Part shown: piece by piece, positions 6,948 to 14,796 of the stretch
Layout: each line of letters starts with the position of its first letter
How positions within the stretch are numbered: the stretch's first letter is position 1
Assembly (NCBI GenBank): GCA_018992685.1
Contig: JACVGT010000009.1
Coordinates: forward strand, 1-64,000
Source: Theionarchaea archaeon
GTDB taxonomy: Archaea; Methanobacteriota_B; Thermococci; Methanofastidiosales; SZ-28-30
Length of the DNA stretch: 64,000 nucleotides
Reading direction: 5' to 3'
The notes under the pieces: model-generated
What the model saw: the letters and a program-made list of their open reading frames with translations, nothing else
The model's database searches: none
Told to the model about the DNA's origin: nothing
Program-made: the position numbers and the translations under genes

Positions 6948-7823
6948 ATGGATACCATAATCCTGGCTCACAACTACCAGAGACCCGAAGTTCAAGATAG
7001 AGCTGATTATACAGGTGATTCGTTGAGACTCTGTCAGATTGCCCGTGATGTTGAATGTAAGGATATCGTTTTCTGCGGAGTCGACTTCATGGCAGAGACT
7101 GCAGCCATCTTGAACCCTGAGAAGCGGGTCTTCATGCCAGACCCTTTGAGTCAATGTCCCATGGCCCATCAGGTTACTTCAGAGGACATCATCCAGGCCA
7201 AGAGCCTGTATCCTGATGCGGCAGTGGTGGCATACGTTAACACAATGGCAGCAGTGAAAGCAGTCTCGGACACCATCTGCACGTCGGCCAATGCCGTCTC
7301 CATCGTTTCCCACCTGGACACAGACACGATACTGTTTACTCCAGACAGGAATCTGGGCAGCTACGTCAGACGGTTCACAGACAAGGAGATAGTGATTGTT
7401 CCAGAAGGTGGTAACTGTCCTACTCACCACCAGCTTGTGGCTGAAGATGTTCTTCTGATGAAAGAGAGGCATCCACTGGCCAAGGTGGCTGTCCATCCTG
7501 AGTGTAGACCTGAAGTAATTGACTTGGCAGATTACGTTGGAGGAACAGAAGGAATTCTCAATTACGTGAAGAATTCCGATTATCAAGAATTCATTATTGG
7601 CACTGAGAATGGAATGCTGTATAAGATCCGGAACCAATGTGCGGGGAAGATTGTTCACGCTCTTTCTACCTACACGGTTTGTCCCAACATGAAGATGACG
7701 ACTGTGGAACGTCTGGAAAGAGTCCTCAGAGAAAAGCCAGGCGAGAATGTGGTCGCTGTTGATCCAGATGTGGCTCGGAAAGCAAAAAAGGCTATCGATG
7801 CAATGTTTGAGTTGATGAAATGA
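6948..7823 (+). CDS. nadA: quinolinate synthase A
   Basis: A 291-residue enzyme that condenses iminoaspartate with dihydroxyacetone phosphate to quinolinate, the first committed ring of NAD. It carries one [4Fe-4S] cluster held by three cysteines. Visible motifs are the N-terminal LAHNYQRPEVQDRADYTGDS, then FCGVDFMAETA, QCPMA, EGGNCPTHH, HPECRPEV and the C-terminal CPNMKMTTVERL. Length matches archaeal NadA. It is leaderless: the TATA box is 24 bases upstream. Its stop overlaps the start of the cysteine desulfurase gene (ATGA), which fits delivery of sulfur for its cluster. No nadB, nadX or nadC is visible in the window. Confidence 0.96.
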   Translation: MDTIILAHNYQRPEVQDRADYTGDSLRLCQIARDVECKDIVFCGVDFMAETAAILNPEKRVFMPDPLSQCPMAHQVTSEDIIQAKSLYPDAAVVAYVNTMAAVKAVSDTICTSANAVSIVSHLDTDTILFTPDRNLGSYVRRFTDKEIVIVPEGGNCPTHHQLVAEDVLLMKERHPLAKVAVHPECRPEVIDLADYVGGTEGILNYVKNSDYQEFIIGTENGMLYKIRNQCAGKIVHALSTYTVCPNMKMTTVERLERVLREKPGENVVAVDPDVARKAKKAIDAMFELMK

Positions 7824-9010
7824 GGATCCCCGATGAAGTGAGAGCCGATATTCCATTGACCCGAAAGGTAGCGTATTTGGACAATGCAGCTACAAGTCTG
7901 ACTCCTGCCCCAGTGGTGGAGGCTGTTGTCCGATACTACATGGAATACAAAGGGAATGTGCACAGGGGTGTTCATTCCCTGTCAGAAGAAGCTTCCCGGG
8001 CCTTTCATGAGGCACGCGAGAAGGTGGCTCACTTCATCAATGCGTCTCCTGAGGAGGTGGTCTTTGTGGGGAACACCACAGAGGCCCTGAACTGCGTGGC
8101 TCTGGGGCTGACTTTTGACCCCGGCGACATAGTGGTGACCACAGAACTGGAGCACCATTCTAATTTTCTTCCTTTTCTCAGGCTGCAAAATCGAGGCGTT
8201 ACCATGAAAGTTCTGGAAGCTGTACCTCCAGGTGTCCTGGACGGAGAACAGATGGAGAAAATCCAGGGAGCTCACCTGGTTACCTGCAGCATGATATCCA
8301 ATGCGATGGGTACTGTCCTCCCTGTGCAGGAGATTGGTGCAGCGGCCAGAAAGGAAGGGGCGCTATTTTGTGTGGATGCAGCTCAGGCTGCAGGACACGT
8401 CCCTTTGGATGTGAGAAAGTTGGGCTGTGACTTTCTTGCGTTTTCAGGCCACAAGGGCCCCATGGGCCCGACAGGCATTGGAGTGCTCTTCATGAAAGAA
8501 CGTGTTCAGAACCAGATGGAACCCTGTTTTCTGGGAGGAGGAGCAGTCAAGGACGTTTCTCTGTCAGGCTATCAGCTGGCAGATGTTCCTCACGGGTTTG
8601 AACCAGGAACTCCAAACATTGCAGGAGCTATCGGGTTGGGCGCTGCTTTGGACTACATTCGAAAAATCGGTATTTCTCACGTACAGAAACAGGAGGCCCT
8701 GCTCACCAGACTGACTGTGGATGAGTTCTCTAGTATCCCTCATGTGACATGGTACGGTTCTCGTGAACTGGAGACTCATGCAGGAGTCATTTCCTTTACA
8801 GTCGAGGGCATGAACTCTCATGATGTGGCGTCCATACTGGACACCCATGGGATCATGGTTCGTTCAGGCCATCATTGTGCCCTTCCCATAATGAAGAAGC
8901 TCTGTATTCCGGGGACAGTCAGAGCGTCCTACCACTGCTATAACACAGTGCAGGAAGTGGAGCTGATGGTTGACATCGTGAGAGAGGTTTCCAGGACTCT
9001 TGCAGGGTGA
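7820..9010 (+). CDS. cysteine desulfurase, SufS/NifS-like
   Basis: A 396-residue PLP enzyme that removes sulfur from cysteine for Fe-S or thio-cofactor assembly. Visible features are YLDNAATSLTP at the N-terminus, GNTTEALN, ELEHHSNFLP, CVDAAQAAGH, the PLP lysine in FSGHKGPMGPTG, and VRSGHHCALP with the catalytic cysteine near the C-terminus. The RSGHHCA motif is of the SufS (group II) kind. It overlaps nadA by 4 bp. The pairing resembles the nifS-like desulfurase beside nad genes in Bacillus, needed for the NadA cluster. The downstream Fe-S protein gene overlaps the end or follows closely. Confidence 0.94.
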   Translation: MRIPDEVRADIPLTRKVAYLDNAATSLTPAPVVEAVVRYYMEYKGNVHRGVHSLSEEASRAFHEAREKVAHFINASPEEVVFVGNTTEALNCVALGLTFDPGDIVVTTELEHHSNFLPFLRLQNRGVTMKVLEAVPPGVLDGEQMEKIQGAHLVTCSMISNAMGTVLPVQEIGAAARKEGALFCVDAAQAAGHVPLDVRKLGCDFLAFSGHKGPMGPTGIGVLFMKERVQNQMEPCFLGGGAVKDVSLSGYQLADVPHGFEPGTPNIAGAIGLGAALDYIRKIGISHVQKQEALLTRLTVDEFSSIPHVTWYGSRELETHAGVISFTVEGMNSHDVASILDTHGIMVRSGHHCALPIMKKLCIPGTVRASYHCYNTVQEVELMVDIVREVSRTLAG

Positions 9011-9014
9011 TACC

Positions 9015-10004
9015 GTGGACCTCTGCAGCGCATATCAGGCAATGCCCCAGAAAAACTGTGGGATTTGCGCATATGCAAGCTGTTCTACCTTTTTGCGAAA
9101 TGTGATTTTCAGAGGGGACTCCCTGAGAAAGTGTTTGTGGATGGAGCAGGGATATCCACTGGATACAGTGGCTATGGAGACCCTCGTTCAGGCCGTGCAG
9201 CCGAAGATCACTCAAGTGAAACCTGCTGCCCTCATTGAGCCCTGCACCACGCAATCAGGTATGGTGATGGCCGAACTGTACCTGGCTCACCGCGAAGTTG
9301 AGTATGGATACCTCGACCCTGTGGTGTGTGACATTCTTCCTGTCTGGACGGAGGCAGTGCGGTGCTCCAGGCAGCTAGGCATTGCTCGCATTGAATTTGG
9401 ACAAAAAGAGATACTCCTTTCAATTACGGGAAAGACTATTATCAGGCGTGCTGAGAACGAGGAGGACATTTCCAGGACAGGGGAATTGCTCTCACGGATT
9501 GTAGAAGGTGCAACAATCTGCACTTGTCTGTCCACCAGGATGGAGTGTATTTCCGGGGTGGGAACCTGCACAGACTCCAACCCCCCAAATATTACCCCAG
9601 AAGAGAGATCACACCTTCAATGGGTGGATGATGTAGCAGGAAGAATACGTGACACGTGGAAAACCTCTTCCTCTGATCTGGGCTCCTTATCTCTGAGAAG
9701 GCAGGCCATAGCTCTCCTGGCTTCCAACAATGGTGGCCTGCTGCTCCTGTCTGCAGCTCATCACCTTTCACTCCTTGAAGCAACACTCACAGATCTGAAA
9801 GAGCACACTTCCTTTCTGTCAGAGGAGACGCCCACAGAGGTTCGTGCTCTCGTTGAGACTGCTCTCACCAGAAATGATGGTACCACATACCATGACCTTT
9901 GTGGCTTTTTGCTGGAAGAGAAACCTCCACTGTACAAGGAACTTTTCAGTGTCATCTTTCATACTCATACCATTTCAAAGATTAGAGAACAGTATCTTAC
10001 GTAA
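9015..10004 (+). CDS. Fe-S protein with N-terminal CX2CX4CX16C cluster domain
   Basis: A 329-residue protein. Its first 45 residues form a [4Fe-4S] domain of the PF04060 type: MPQKNCGICAYASC, 16 residues, then C, an exact CX2CX4CX16C pattern as in RnfB and corrinoid Fe-S proteins. A middle region has more cysteines (ICTCLSTRMEC and VGTC). The C-terminal half is helical and unrecognised. I prefer the GTG at 9015, preceded by GGTGAT, over the TTG at 9000. It is the third gene of the nadA-desulfurase operon, suggesting a role in cluster transfer or in electron supply to NadA. That role is inference. Confidence 0.78.
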   Translation: MDLCSAYQAMPQKNCGICAYASCSTFLRNVIFRGDSLRKCLWMEQGYPLDTVAMETLVQAVQPKITQVKPAALIEPCTTQSGMVMAELYLAHREVEYGYLDPVVCDILPVWTEAVRCSRQLGIARIEFGQKEILLSITGKTIIRRAENEEDISRTGELLSRIVEGATICTCLSTRMECISGVGTCTDSNPPNITPEERSHLQWVDDVAGRIRDTWKTSSSDLGSLSLRRQAIALLASNNGGLLLLSAAHHLSLLEATLTDLKEHTSFLSEETPTEVRALVETALTRNDGTTYHDLCGFLLEEKPPLYKELFSVIFHTHTISKIREQYLT

Positions 10005-10104
10005 TATCCTCTTTCTGTTTAATCTTCTGCGTCCCATGCGGTACCTGTGTCCGCAGAAGGTGAGAACCGTAAACCTTTAAAAAGAATTCAGCATAGGGAC
10101 GCCG

Positions 10105-10710
10105 ATGAAACTGGCGAAGCTTCTGACCCATCAGGATGTCATCGAATACAGTATCCTTCAGGGAAAAGTAGGAGTTATGGCCATCCATGGGGGAAATATC
10201 GAGCGAGGTACAGAGCAGATCGCCGTGTGCATTGCACAGAACAGCAATTCGTCATTATATGTGATCTCTCCCCGGACTCAGAAACGAGACTGGAAATTTC
10301 ACATCTCTTCAAACAAGATCAGTCCCAAGGATTCAGAGAAGCTCGCACATTTCCTCGGGCATATCTCCACAGCAATCTCCATCCATGGCCACGTCATAAA
10401 GCGTAATGTCATCTGTGTGGGAGGTCTGAATCACGAATTGAGGAGACGCATAGTGCAGTCCCTCAGAGAAGATTTCGATGTGGTGGACTCCATCGAAGAA
10501 GGGGGAATCTGCAGAAACCTTTCTGCAAAGAACCCCAAGAATATTGTCAACTTACCCAGAGACAAGGGGGTTCAGATTGAGATACCGCTCCTCATGCGGA
10601 AGGTGTTCAAGCACCGCCCCTGTGATGAAATGCCCACTGAAGAGACACAATTACTGGTTACCCGGCTGACTACGATTATTCAACAGATTGAGAAATCTCC
10701 AGAAGAGTGA
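10105..10710 (+). CDS. poly-gamma-glutamate hydrolase family protein (PF05908-like)
   Basis: A 201-residue protein with the family's hallmark AIHGGNIERGTEQIA near the N-terminus and AISIHGH plus CVGGLN in the middle. The His and Glu of IHGGxIExGT and the later HGH histidine fit a zinc-carboxypeptidase-like site. Known members are phage or bacterial poly-gamma-glutamate hydrolases and 'phage-related replication' proteins. The archaeal substrate is unknown. A CTTTAAAAA TATA box about 26 bases upstream supports a leaderless start at 10105. Its 3' end overlaps the convergent ThiR-like gene by 35 bp. Confidence 0.78.
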   Translation: MKLAKLLTHQDVIEYSILQGKVGVMAIHGGNIERGTEQIAVCIAQNSNSSLYVISPRTQKRDWKFHISSNKISPKDSEKLAHFLGHISTAISIHGHVIKRNVICVGGLNHELRRRIVQSLREDFDVVDSIEEGGICRNLSAKNPKNIVNLPRDKGVQIEIPLLMRKVFKHRPCDEMPTEETQLLVTRLTTIIQQIEKSPEE

Positions 10711-11485
10711 AAGCAGCACTCACTGCATCTTTTCCGAATATGTAGGCACAGGGCTCAATTCCAAACCCGCCTTTGTCAATGAGAACATCCCTGCACTCAT
10801 TCACTGAATACGAGAATGAGATTTCCAACTTCTTGAGAACAGATATCAGCGTATCAGTGTACTTGATGTTGATTACTGCTCTTTTTCCTGTTCTCAGTAG
10901 AAGAGAGGCCAGGTGGTGAGATGCGCCAAATTCGGGATCTGATACTGCTGTGATCACCCCGTGTACAGGGGCAAGCCGTCCAGGAAAAGCAGCTACTTCC
11001 ATGGGATTCCTAGCGTTTTCCAGGCTCATTGCAATGTTCATGTGCACCTGTGGCATGAGATCTATCACAGCCGAGCATGATTCCAGAATCGAGAGTGCTT
11101 CTCTCACATTCTCAATTACACTCTGTTTCTCGTCCAGTATTTCAGGGCTTCGAAGTTGATAACATACGGTACATCCCGGCAGGCTGTGAAGACTGCATGT
11201 TGACCCTCCTTCCCGCCATCTGAAGCAGGTTTGACAGAGATACAGAAGGATGTCCTTTTCCTCTTTGCCCTGGGCCATCATGCGGGCAATCTCCTGTGAT
11301 ACTTCATCCCGTTCAGGAGCAAATTCAACGCTCTGAGAAAGGTACTTTGATACCATTGCTTGTGAAACGTGGAGAGCACGGGAAATTTCTGTCTGCGTCA
11401 GCCCTGCATGTCTGAGGGCATGAGCTACTCGTATTCTGAGATCGTACAAGAGATTCTCCACAACTATGAGGCACGGGGGATACAT
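10676..11485 (-). CDS. ThiR-like regulator: COG2522 HTH fused to ThiN domain
   Basis: A 269-residue protein. Residues 1-60 hold a helix-turn-helix (LTQTEISRALHVSQAMVSKYL). Residues about 85-120 hold a cysteine cluster (CQTCF, then C, then CTVC). Residues about 130-269 form a ThiN (thiamine-phosphate synthase-type) domain with IAMSLENARNPMEVAAFPGR and DPEFGASHHLA. HTH-ThiN fusions are archaeal thiamine regulators (ThiR) that sense thiamine phosphates. The frame is open to 11602, but the paralogue at 6514-6900 starts M-x-PPC and a TATA box lies about 28 bases upstream of the ATG at 11485. No thiamine genes lie in the window. Confidence 0.85.
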   Translation of the reverse strand: MYPPCLIVVENLLYDLRIRVAHALRHAGLTQTEISRALHVSQAMVSKYLSQSVEFAPERDEVSQEIARMMAQGKEEKDILLYLCQTCFRWREGGSTCSLHSLPGCTVCYQLRSPEILDEKQSVIENVREALSILESCSAVIDLMPQVHMNIAMSLENARNPMEVAAFPGRLAPVHGVITAVSDPEFGASHHLASLLLRTGKRAVINIKYTDTLISVLKKLEISFSYSVNECRDVLIDKGGFGIEPCAYIFGKDAVSAAFTLLEISQSVE

Positions 11486-11500
11486 TATAACTGGATTATA
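11486..11500. promoter_or_regulatory. candidate autoregulatory operator, TATAAC-TGG-ATTATA
   Basis: A near-perfect inverted repeat sits between the TATA box and the ATG of the ThiR-like gene, over the expected transcription start. It matches the nadA/regulator operator at 6931-6945 in 12 of 15 positions. Since the two flanking regulators are paralogues, this suggests a shared recognition motif. Confidence 0.4.
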
Positions 11501-11574
11501 CTCCAACCTTAAATACATTGTGCAAATTTCGTGCTGATCCCAGTATTGATCCACAAGAAAAGCAGTGAGGAGTG

Positions 11575-12675
11575 TCAGGGCTTGCTCTGTTGAGACCACC
11601 ATTTCAAGACAATCACGAGAGTCACGGCAAGAGCTAAGAATCCAGTTCCCAGGCAGGTGCTGTCCTTCTGGGCTGGCTCAGGCTCTGGTGTTCCTTCAGA
11701 AGACAGGTCAACTCCATAGATGTTCAGGTTGTCATCTCTGTTGTCTGTCCATACGATATAGTCCCCGTAGATAACAGGTGCCCACTGGTCAGCAGGATCT
11801 GACGTAATCCGCGTCTCCTGCGATGTGACCAGACTGTACAGGTAGACATCAGTGTTGAGGTTTCCAGTCCGGGAATCCACCTTTTCCTGTGTCCATGCCA
11901 CTGTGGTTCTGTATACTGCAGGATACCACTGTGCACTCGGGCCAGAAGCTACAGTAGTCGCACTCTTTGTCACATAGTTGTACGCAATGATGTCCTCACT
12001 TGATCCAGTATAGTCCGTGTAGACTACTATTTCGCCATGAATCGCAGGGCTGTATTGGTCTTCCTGGCCGGAGGTGAGCTGGGTTTCTTCTTTGGTGACC
12101 AGATTGTACAGGTAGACATCGTAGTTTCCATGTCTGCTATCAGTCCAGACTACCCACTCCTGGTACATGGCTGGTTCCCACTGGCTTCCGGCATCAGCTG
12201 TAATCCGGAATTCCTCTCTTCTCGAAAGGTCGTACCCATAGATATTATAGTTACCATCTCGTTCATCAGTCCAGACCACCGTGTTACCATAGATTGCTGG
12301 TTCCCACTGGTCCTTTGAATTGGTTGTAATCTGGAATTCCTCTCTTGTCGAAAGATCGTACCCATAGATATTATAGTTACCATCTCGTTCATCAGTCCAG
12401 ACCACTGTGTTAGCATAGATTGCTGGTTCCCACTGGTCCTCCAAATTGGTTGTAATCTGGAATTCCTCTCTTGTCGAAAGGTCGTACCCATAGATATTAT
12501 AGTTACCATCTCGTTCATCAGTCCAGACCACCGTGTTACCATAGATTGCTGGTTCCCACTGGTCCTCCAGGTCAGCAGTCAGGGCAAACTCAGCAGAACC
12601 TCTAACAGAAGAGCACTGAAGTAGTATCAGACCGAGTACGAGTAGAATTCCCTCTACTCTCTTGGAATGGTTCAT
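11575..12675 (-). CDS. secreted, membrane-anchored TolB-like seven-bladed beta-propeller protein
   Basis: A 366-residue protein with a signal peptide (residues 1-27) and seven about 42-residue propeller blades of the form xQWEPAIYGNTVVWTDERDGNxxIYGYDLSTxEE. A Pro/Glu linker (TPEPEPAQKD) and a C-terminal transmembrane helix (LGTGFLALAVTLVIVLKWW) follow, leaving a short basic tail. It would sit on the outer face of the cell membrane as a sugar- or protein-binding surface protein; no catalytic residues are seen. An AAAGGAGG Shine-Dalgarno precedes the ATG, and a TATA box lies near 12741. A paralogue with the same blade length is encoded at 43046-44329. Confidence 0.85.
   Translation of the reverse strand: MNHSKRVEGILLVLGLILLQCSSVRGSAEFALTADLEDQWEPAIYGNTVVWTDERDGNYNIYGYDLSTREEFQITTNLEDQWEPAIYANTVVWTDERDGNYNIYGYDLSTREEFQITTNSKDQWEPAIYGNTVVWTDERDGNYNIYGYDLSRREEFRITADAGSQWEPAMYQEWVVWTDSRHGNYDVYLYNLVTKEETQLTSGQEDQYSPAIHGEIVVYTDYTGSSEDIIAYNYVTKSATTVASGPSAQWYPAVYRTTVAWTQEKVDSRTGNLNTDVYLYSLVTSQETRITSDPADQWAPVIYGDYIVWTDNRDDNLNIYGVDLSSEGTPEPEPAQKDSTCLGTGFLALAVTLVIVLKWWSQQSKP
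12211..12588 (-). repeat. three near-identical 126-bp propeller-blade repeats
   Basis: Blades 1-3 of the propeller gene are nearly identical at nucleotide level, in contrast to the diverged blades 4-7. This indicates recent duplication or gene conversion. It also produces misleading long open frames on the same strand. Confidence 0.85.
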
Positions 12676-12840
12676 TTCTTATACCTCCTTTGCTGCCCTT
12701 GGATGTGAGGGCTAATCAGAAAGGATACTATTTACGATTATTTAAGGGTTTCTATCTTTCTAGGAGGTGAAGGACATTGCGTGTCTTGAAGATTAGGAAG
12801 TAGCATGGTTGGTACAAACATCCTGATAAGTCGTGCTGAG

Positions 12841-14193
12841 TCATCCTGAGGTCGTTGCCATTCTCACATAGGCATCAACATCGAACTTCCTTCTCAGCCC
12901 TTGAGCAGTCATGAACCTCACCGTGCCAAAAATGGGTCGTTCCTTCCAGGGTCTGTCGTGTTTCCCAAAACACCAGGCCACCCCGGTGTACCCATTGGGA
13001 TCTCTGCCATCAAGTTCGTATCTGTCATTCAGCATGAGAGCAGTCCGGTACGCAGTTTCAGGTGTTGGGCTCCATTCCAGGATTTTCTTTCCCCAGTACA
13101 TGCGCATGTAGCCGTGCATCTTTCCAGTTTTGACCATCTGGTTCTGGGCAGCATTCCAGTAGGGATCGTGGGTTTCAGCAGCTTCCAGTTCTTCGGGCGT
13201 ATACAGATATTCTCTGGGGTCTTTTTCATGCTCCTTCAACGTTTTCCTAGCCCATTGAGGTAACCCTTCAACCTGGTCGTACTGGCTATTGTAAAAGACA
13301 AAATTCATGCTCAATTCTCTTCTTACCAGTAATTGTTCCAGATAGGCATCTTTTCCAGGGCCATCTTCTCTTGAGACTTTCAATGCAATATATACCGGCG
13401 AAATCTGTCCAAAATGGAGATAAGGGCTTAGATTTGAAAGATAATCTTCTGTGGGGTCATTCCGGAGCTCAAGATAGAGGTCAATTTTCTCCCTTATGAA
13501 CCTCTGGAGAAGTAACTTAGCGGATTCAGTTCCTCCTTTGAATTTCGATGTCTGTACTGTCCTCCCTATGTTCAGGCCACGAAGAACAGCTTCCATGTCA
13601 CTGGGAGTGTCCACTTGCAGGGAATCGAATTTCATGGTCATTGAACTCGCTTCAGGATATGTACCTTCCAGGGGAACAAGGTAGTATTCCTTCATTCGTT
13701 CGATTTTTGGACGAAAAGTGGCTGCAGAGTACTCTTCCTTGGGTGAGGCCACTTCCACCGGGACTACAACATTTGTCTCCACCTGGATCACAGGACATGA
13801 GACATGAGAAGCAACAGAGGTCTGCCATTCCCGCTCTTTTCTCAAGTATCCTCTATCTACCACCACGAGGCAGGCATTACCAGCGAACCTGGGCACTGTG
13901 ACGGGTGGAGAACCAGACTGGAGAACAAACTGGACGTTCCGCTCTTCCAGTGAGGTCTTCACCTCTTTCAATCCCTCCAGCATGAACCGATAATGTCTTT
14001 CTTCAGTCTGTTGCTCATCAGTCAGGCAGAAGAAGACTACCACAGGGACATGAAGTTCATTTGCCCGGATAATGGCATATTCTAGGGCATGATTATATTC
14101 TGTGCGGTGGGATGATTGCATCCAGTACATGACATAGTCTCTGGGCTTTGTCTGATTCGTGTTCAGATACTGGATTCTCTCAGTGTGTATCAT
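12841..14193 (-). CDS. class II cyclobutane pyrimidine dimer photolyase
   Basis: A 450-residue DNA repair flavoenzyme that splits UV-induced pyrimidine dimers in light. The N-terminal Rossmann domain starts with YVMYWMQSSHRTEYNHAL. The FAD domain shows LSPYLHFGQISP, the class II-typical THDPYWNAAQNQM and KMHGYMRMYWGKKILEW, and LNDRYELDGRDPNGYTGVAWCFGKHDRPW. Length matches class II enzymes (about 450). Its presence implies at least occasional light exposure in the organism's history or broad transfer of the gene. Start is the first ATG. Confidence 0.96.
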   Translation of the reverse strand: MIHTERIQYLNTNQTKPRDYVMYWMQSSHRTEYNHALEYAIIRANELHVPVVVFFCLTDEQQTEERHYRFMLEGLKEVKTSLEERNVQFVLQSGSPPVTVPRFAGNACLVVVDRGYLRKEREWQTSVASHVSCPVIQVETNVVVPVEVASPKEEYSAATFRPKIERMKEYYLVPLEGTYPEASSMTMKFDSLQVDTPSDMEAVLRGLNIGRTVQTSKFKGGTESAKLLLQRFIREKIDLYLELRNDPTEDYLSNLSPYLHFGQISPVYIALKVSREDGPGKDAYLEQLLVRRELSMNFVFYNSQYDQVEGLPQWARKTLKEHEKDPREYLYTPEELEAAETHDPYWNAAQNQMVKTGKMHGYMRMYWGKKILEWSPTPETAYRTALMLNDRYELDGRDPNGYTGVAWCFGKHDRPWKERPIFGTVRFMTAQGLRRKFDVDAYVRMATTSG

Positions 14194-14574
14194 TACATCC
14201 CCTTTTAGGTGAAGGTTCCTGTCCTTTCAGGACATTCAACAGGCCTTTCTAACCTTGGAAAGTCGTGGGCCACATTCAAGAGGAGACAGGTTCTCAGGTT
14301 TTATGCACAAACAAACTGAAATGCGTGCCTGGTTTCCAATCCGACAGGGATACTGGAACCGGCATCACAGATCACAACTACAGAGTGTATCGGAATTACT
14401 TAAAGCTATCTACTGGCTGATTTGGAGTGTAGCCTACTGGGAGGCCCCTGATTGTTATGTAGAATCTGAATTAACCACCGCAGATCGAACACATCATATC
14501 CAGGCAGGAGCAGCATGGGGGGTGCAGATGCCAACACGTATGGAAAGGATTTTATTATAGAGGAATAACTCTCT
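14194..14574. other. intergenic region without a supported gene
   Basis: A 101-codon open frame (14255-14560) exists, but it has no ribosome-binding site and an implausible composition. The only functional element I see is a TTTATTATAG TATA-like box near 14548-14557, about 27 bases before the ATGATG of the SWIM-finger gene. Confidence 0.5.
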
Positions 14575-14781
14575 ATGATGATCGAGGATCTGAAGGAGAC
14601 CCGGCATATGATCTTTGCCAGGTACTTTTACAACCTTTCCTATAACAAAGACACGCAGGAATATGCATGTGATTGTATCAGTTTCAGAACCCGGAAGAAA
14701 TGCAGACACGTGGAAGAATTCAAGAAATACCTTGAGGATCTTGAAGAGAAAAGAAAACTCTTTCAGCTCAAGGACGAGTAA
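14575..14781 (+). CDS. small SWIM-type zinc-finger protein
   Basis: A 68-residue protein whose centre carries the SWIM pattern CxC, 8 residues, CxH (CDCISFRTRKKCRHVEEFKKYL), followed by a charged helix. SWIM fingers bind DNA or proteins and are usually part of larger proteins; a free-standing form this small is uncommon. A TATA box lies about 27 bases before the second ATG (14578). The adenylate-forming enzyme gene starts 15 bp after its stop, so the two are probably co-transcribed. Confidence 0.75.
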   Translation: MMIEDLKETRHMIFARYFYNLSYNKDTQEYACDCISFRTRKKCRHVEEFKKYLEDLEEKRKLFQLKDE

Positions 14782-14796
14782 GATTGGGGAAATCCA

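Noticed and set aside
12150..12542. Long open frame in another frame of the propeller gene (130 codons)
   Set aside because: It is an artefact of three identical 126-bp repeats; every frame repeats without a stop. There is no ribosome-binding site and the composition is unnatural.
14255..14560. A 101-codon plus-strand open frame upstream of the SWIM gene
   Set aside because: There is no Shine-Dalgarno or TATA box at the right distance. The composition (many Trp, Arg, His) is unlike neighbouring proteins.
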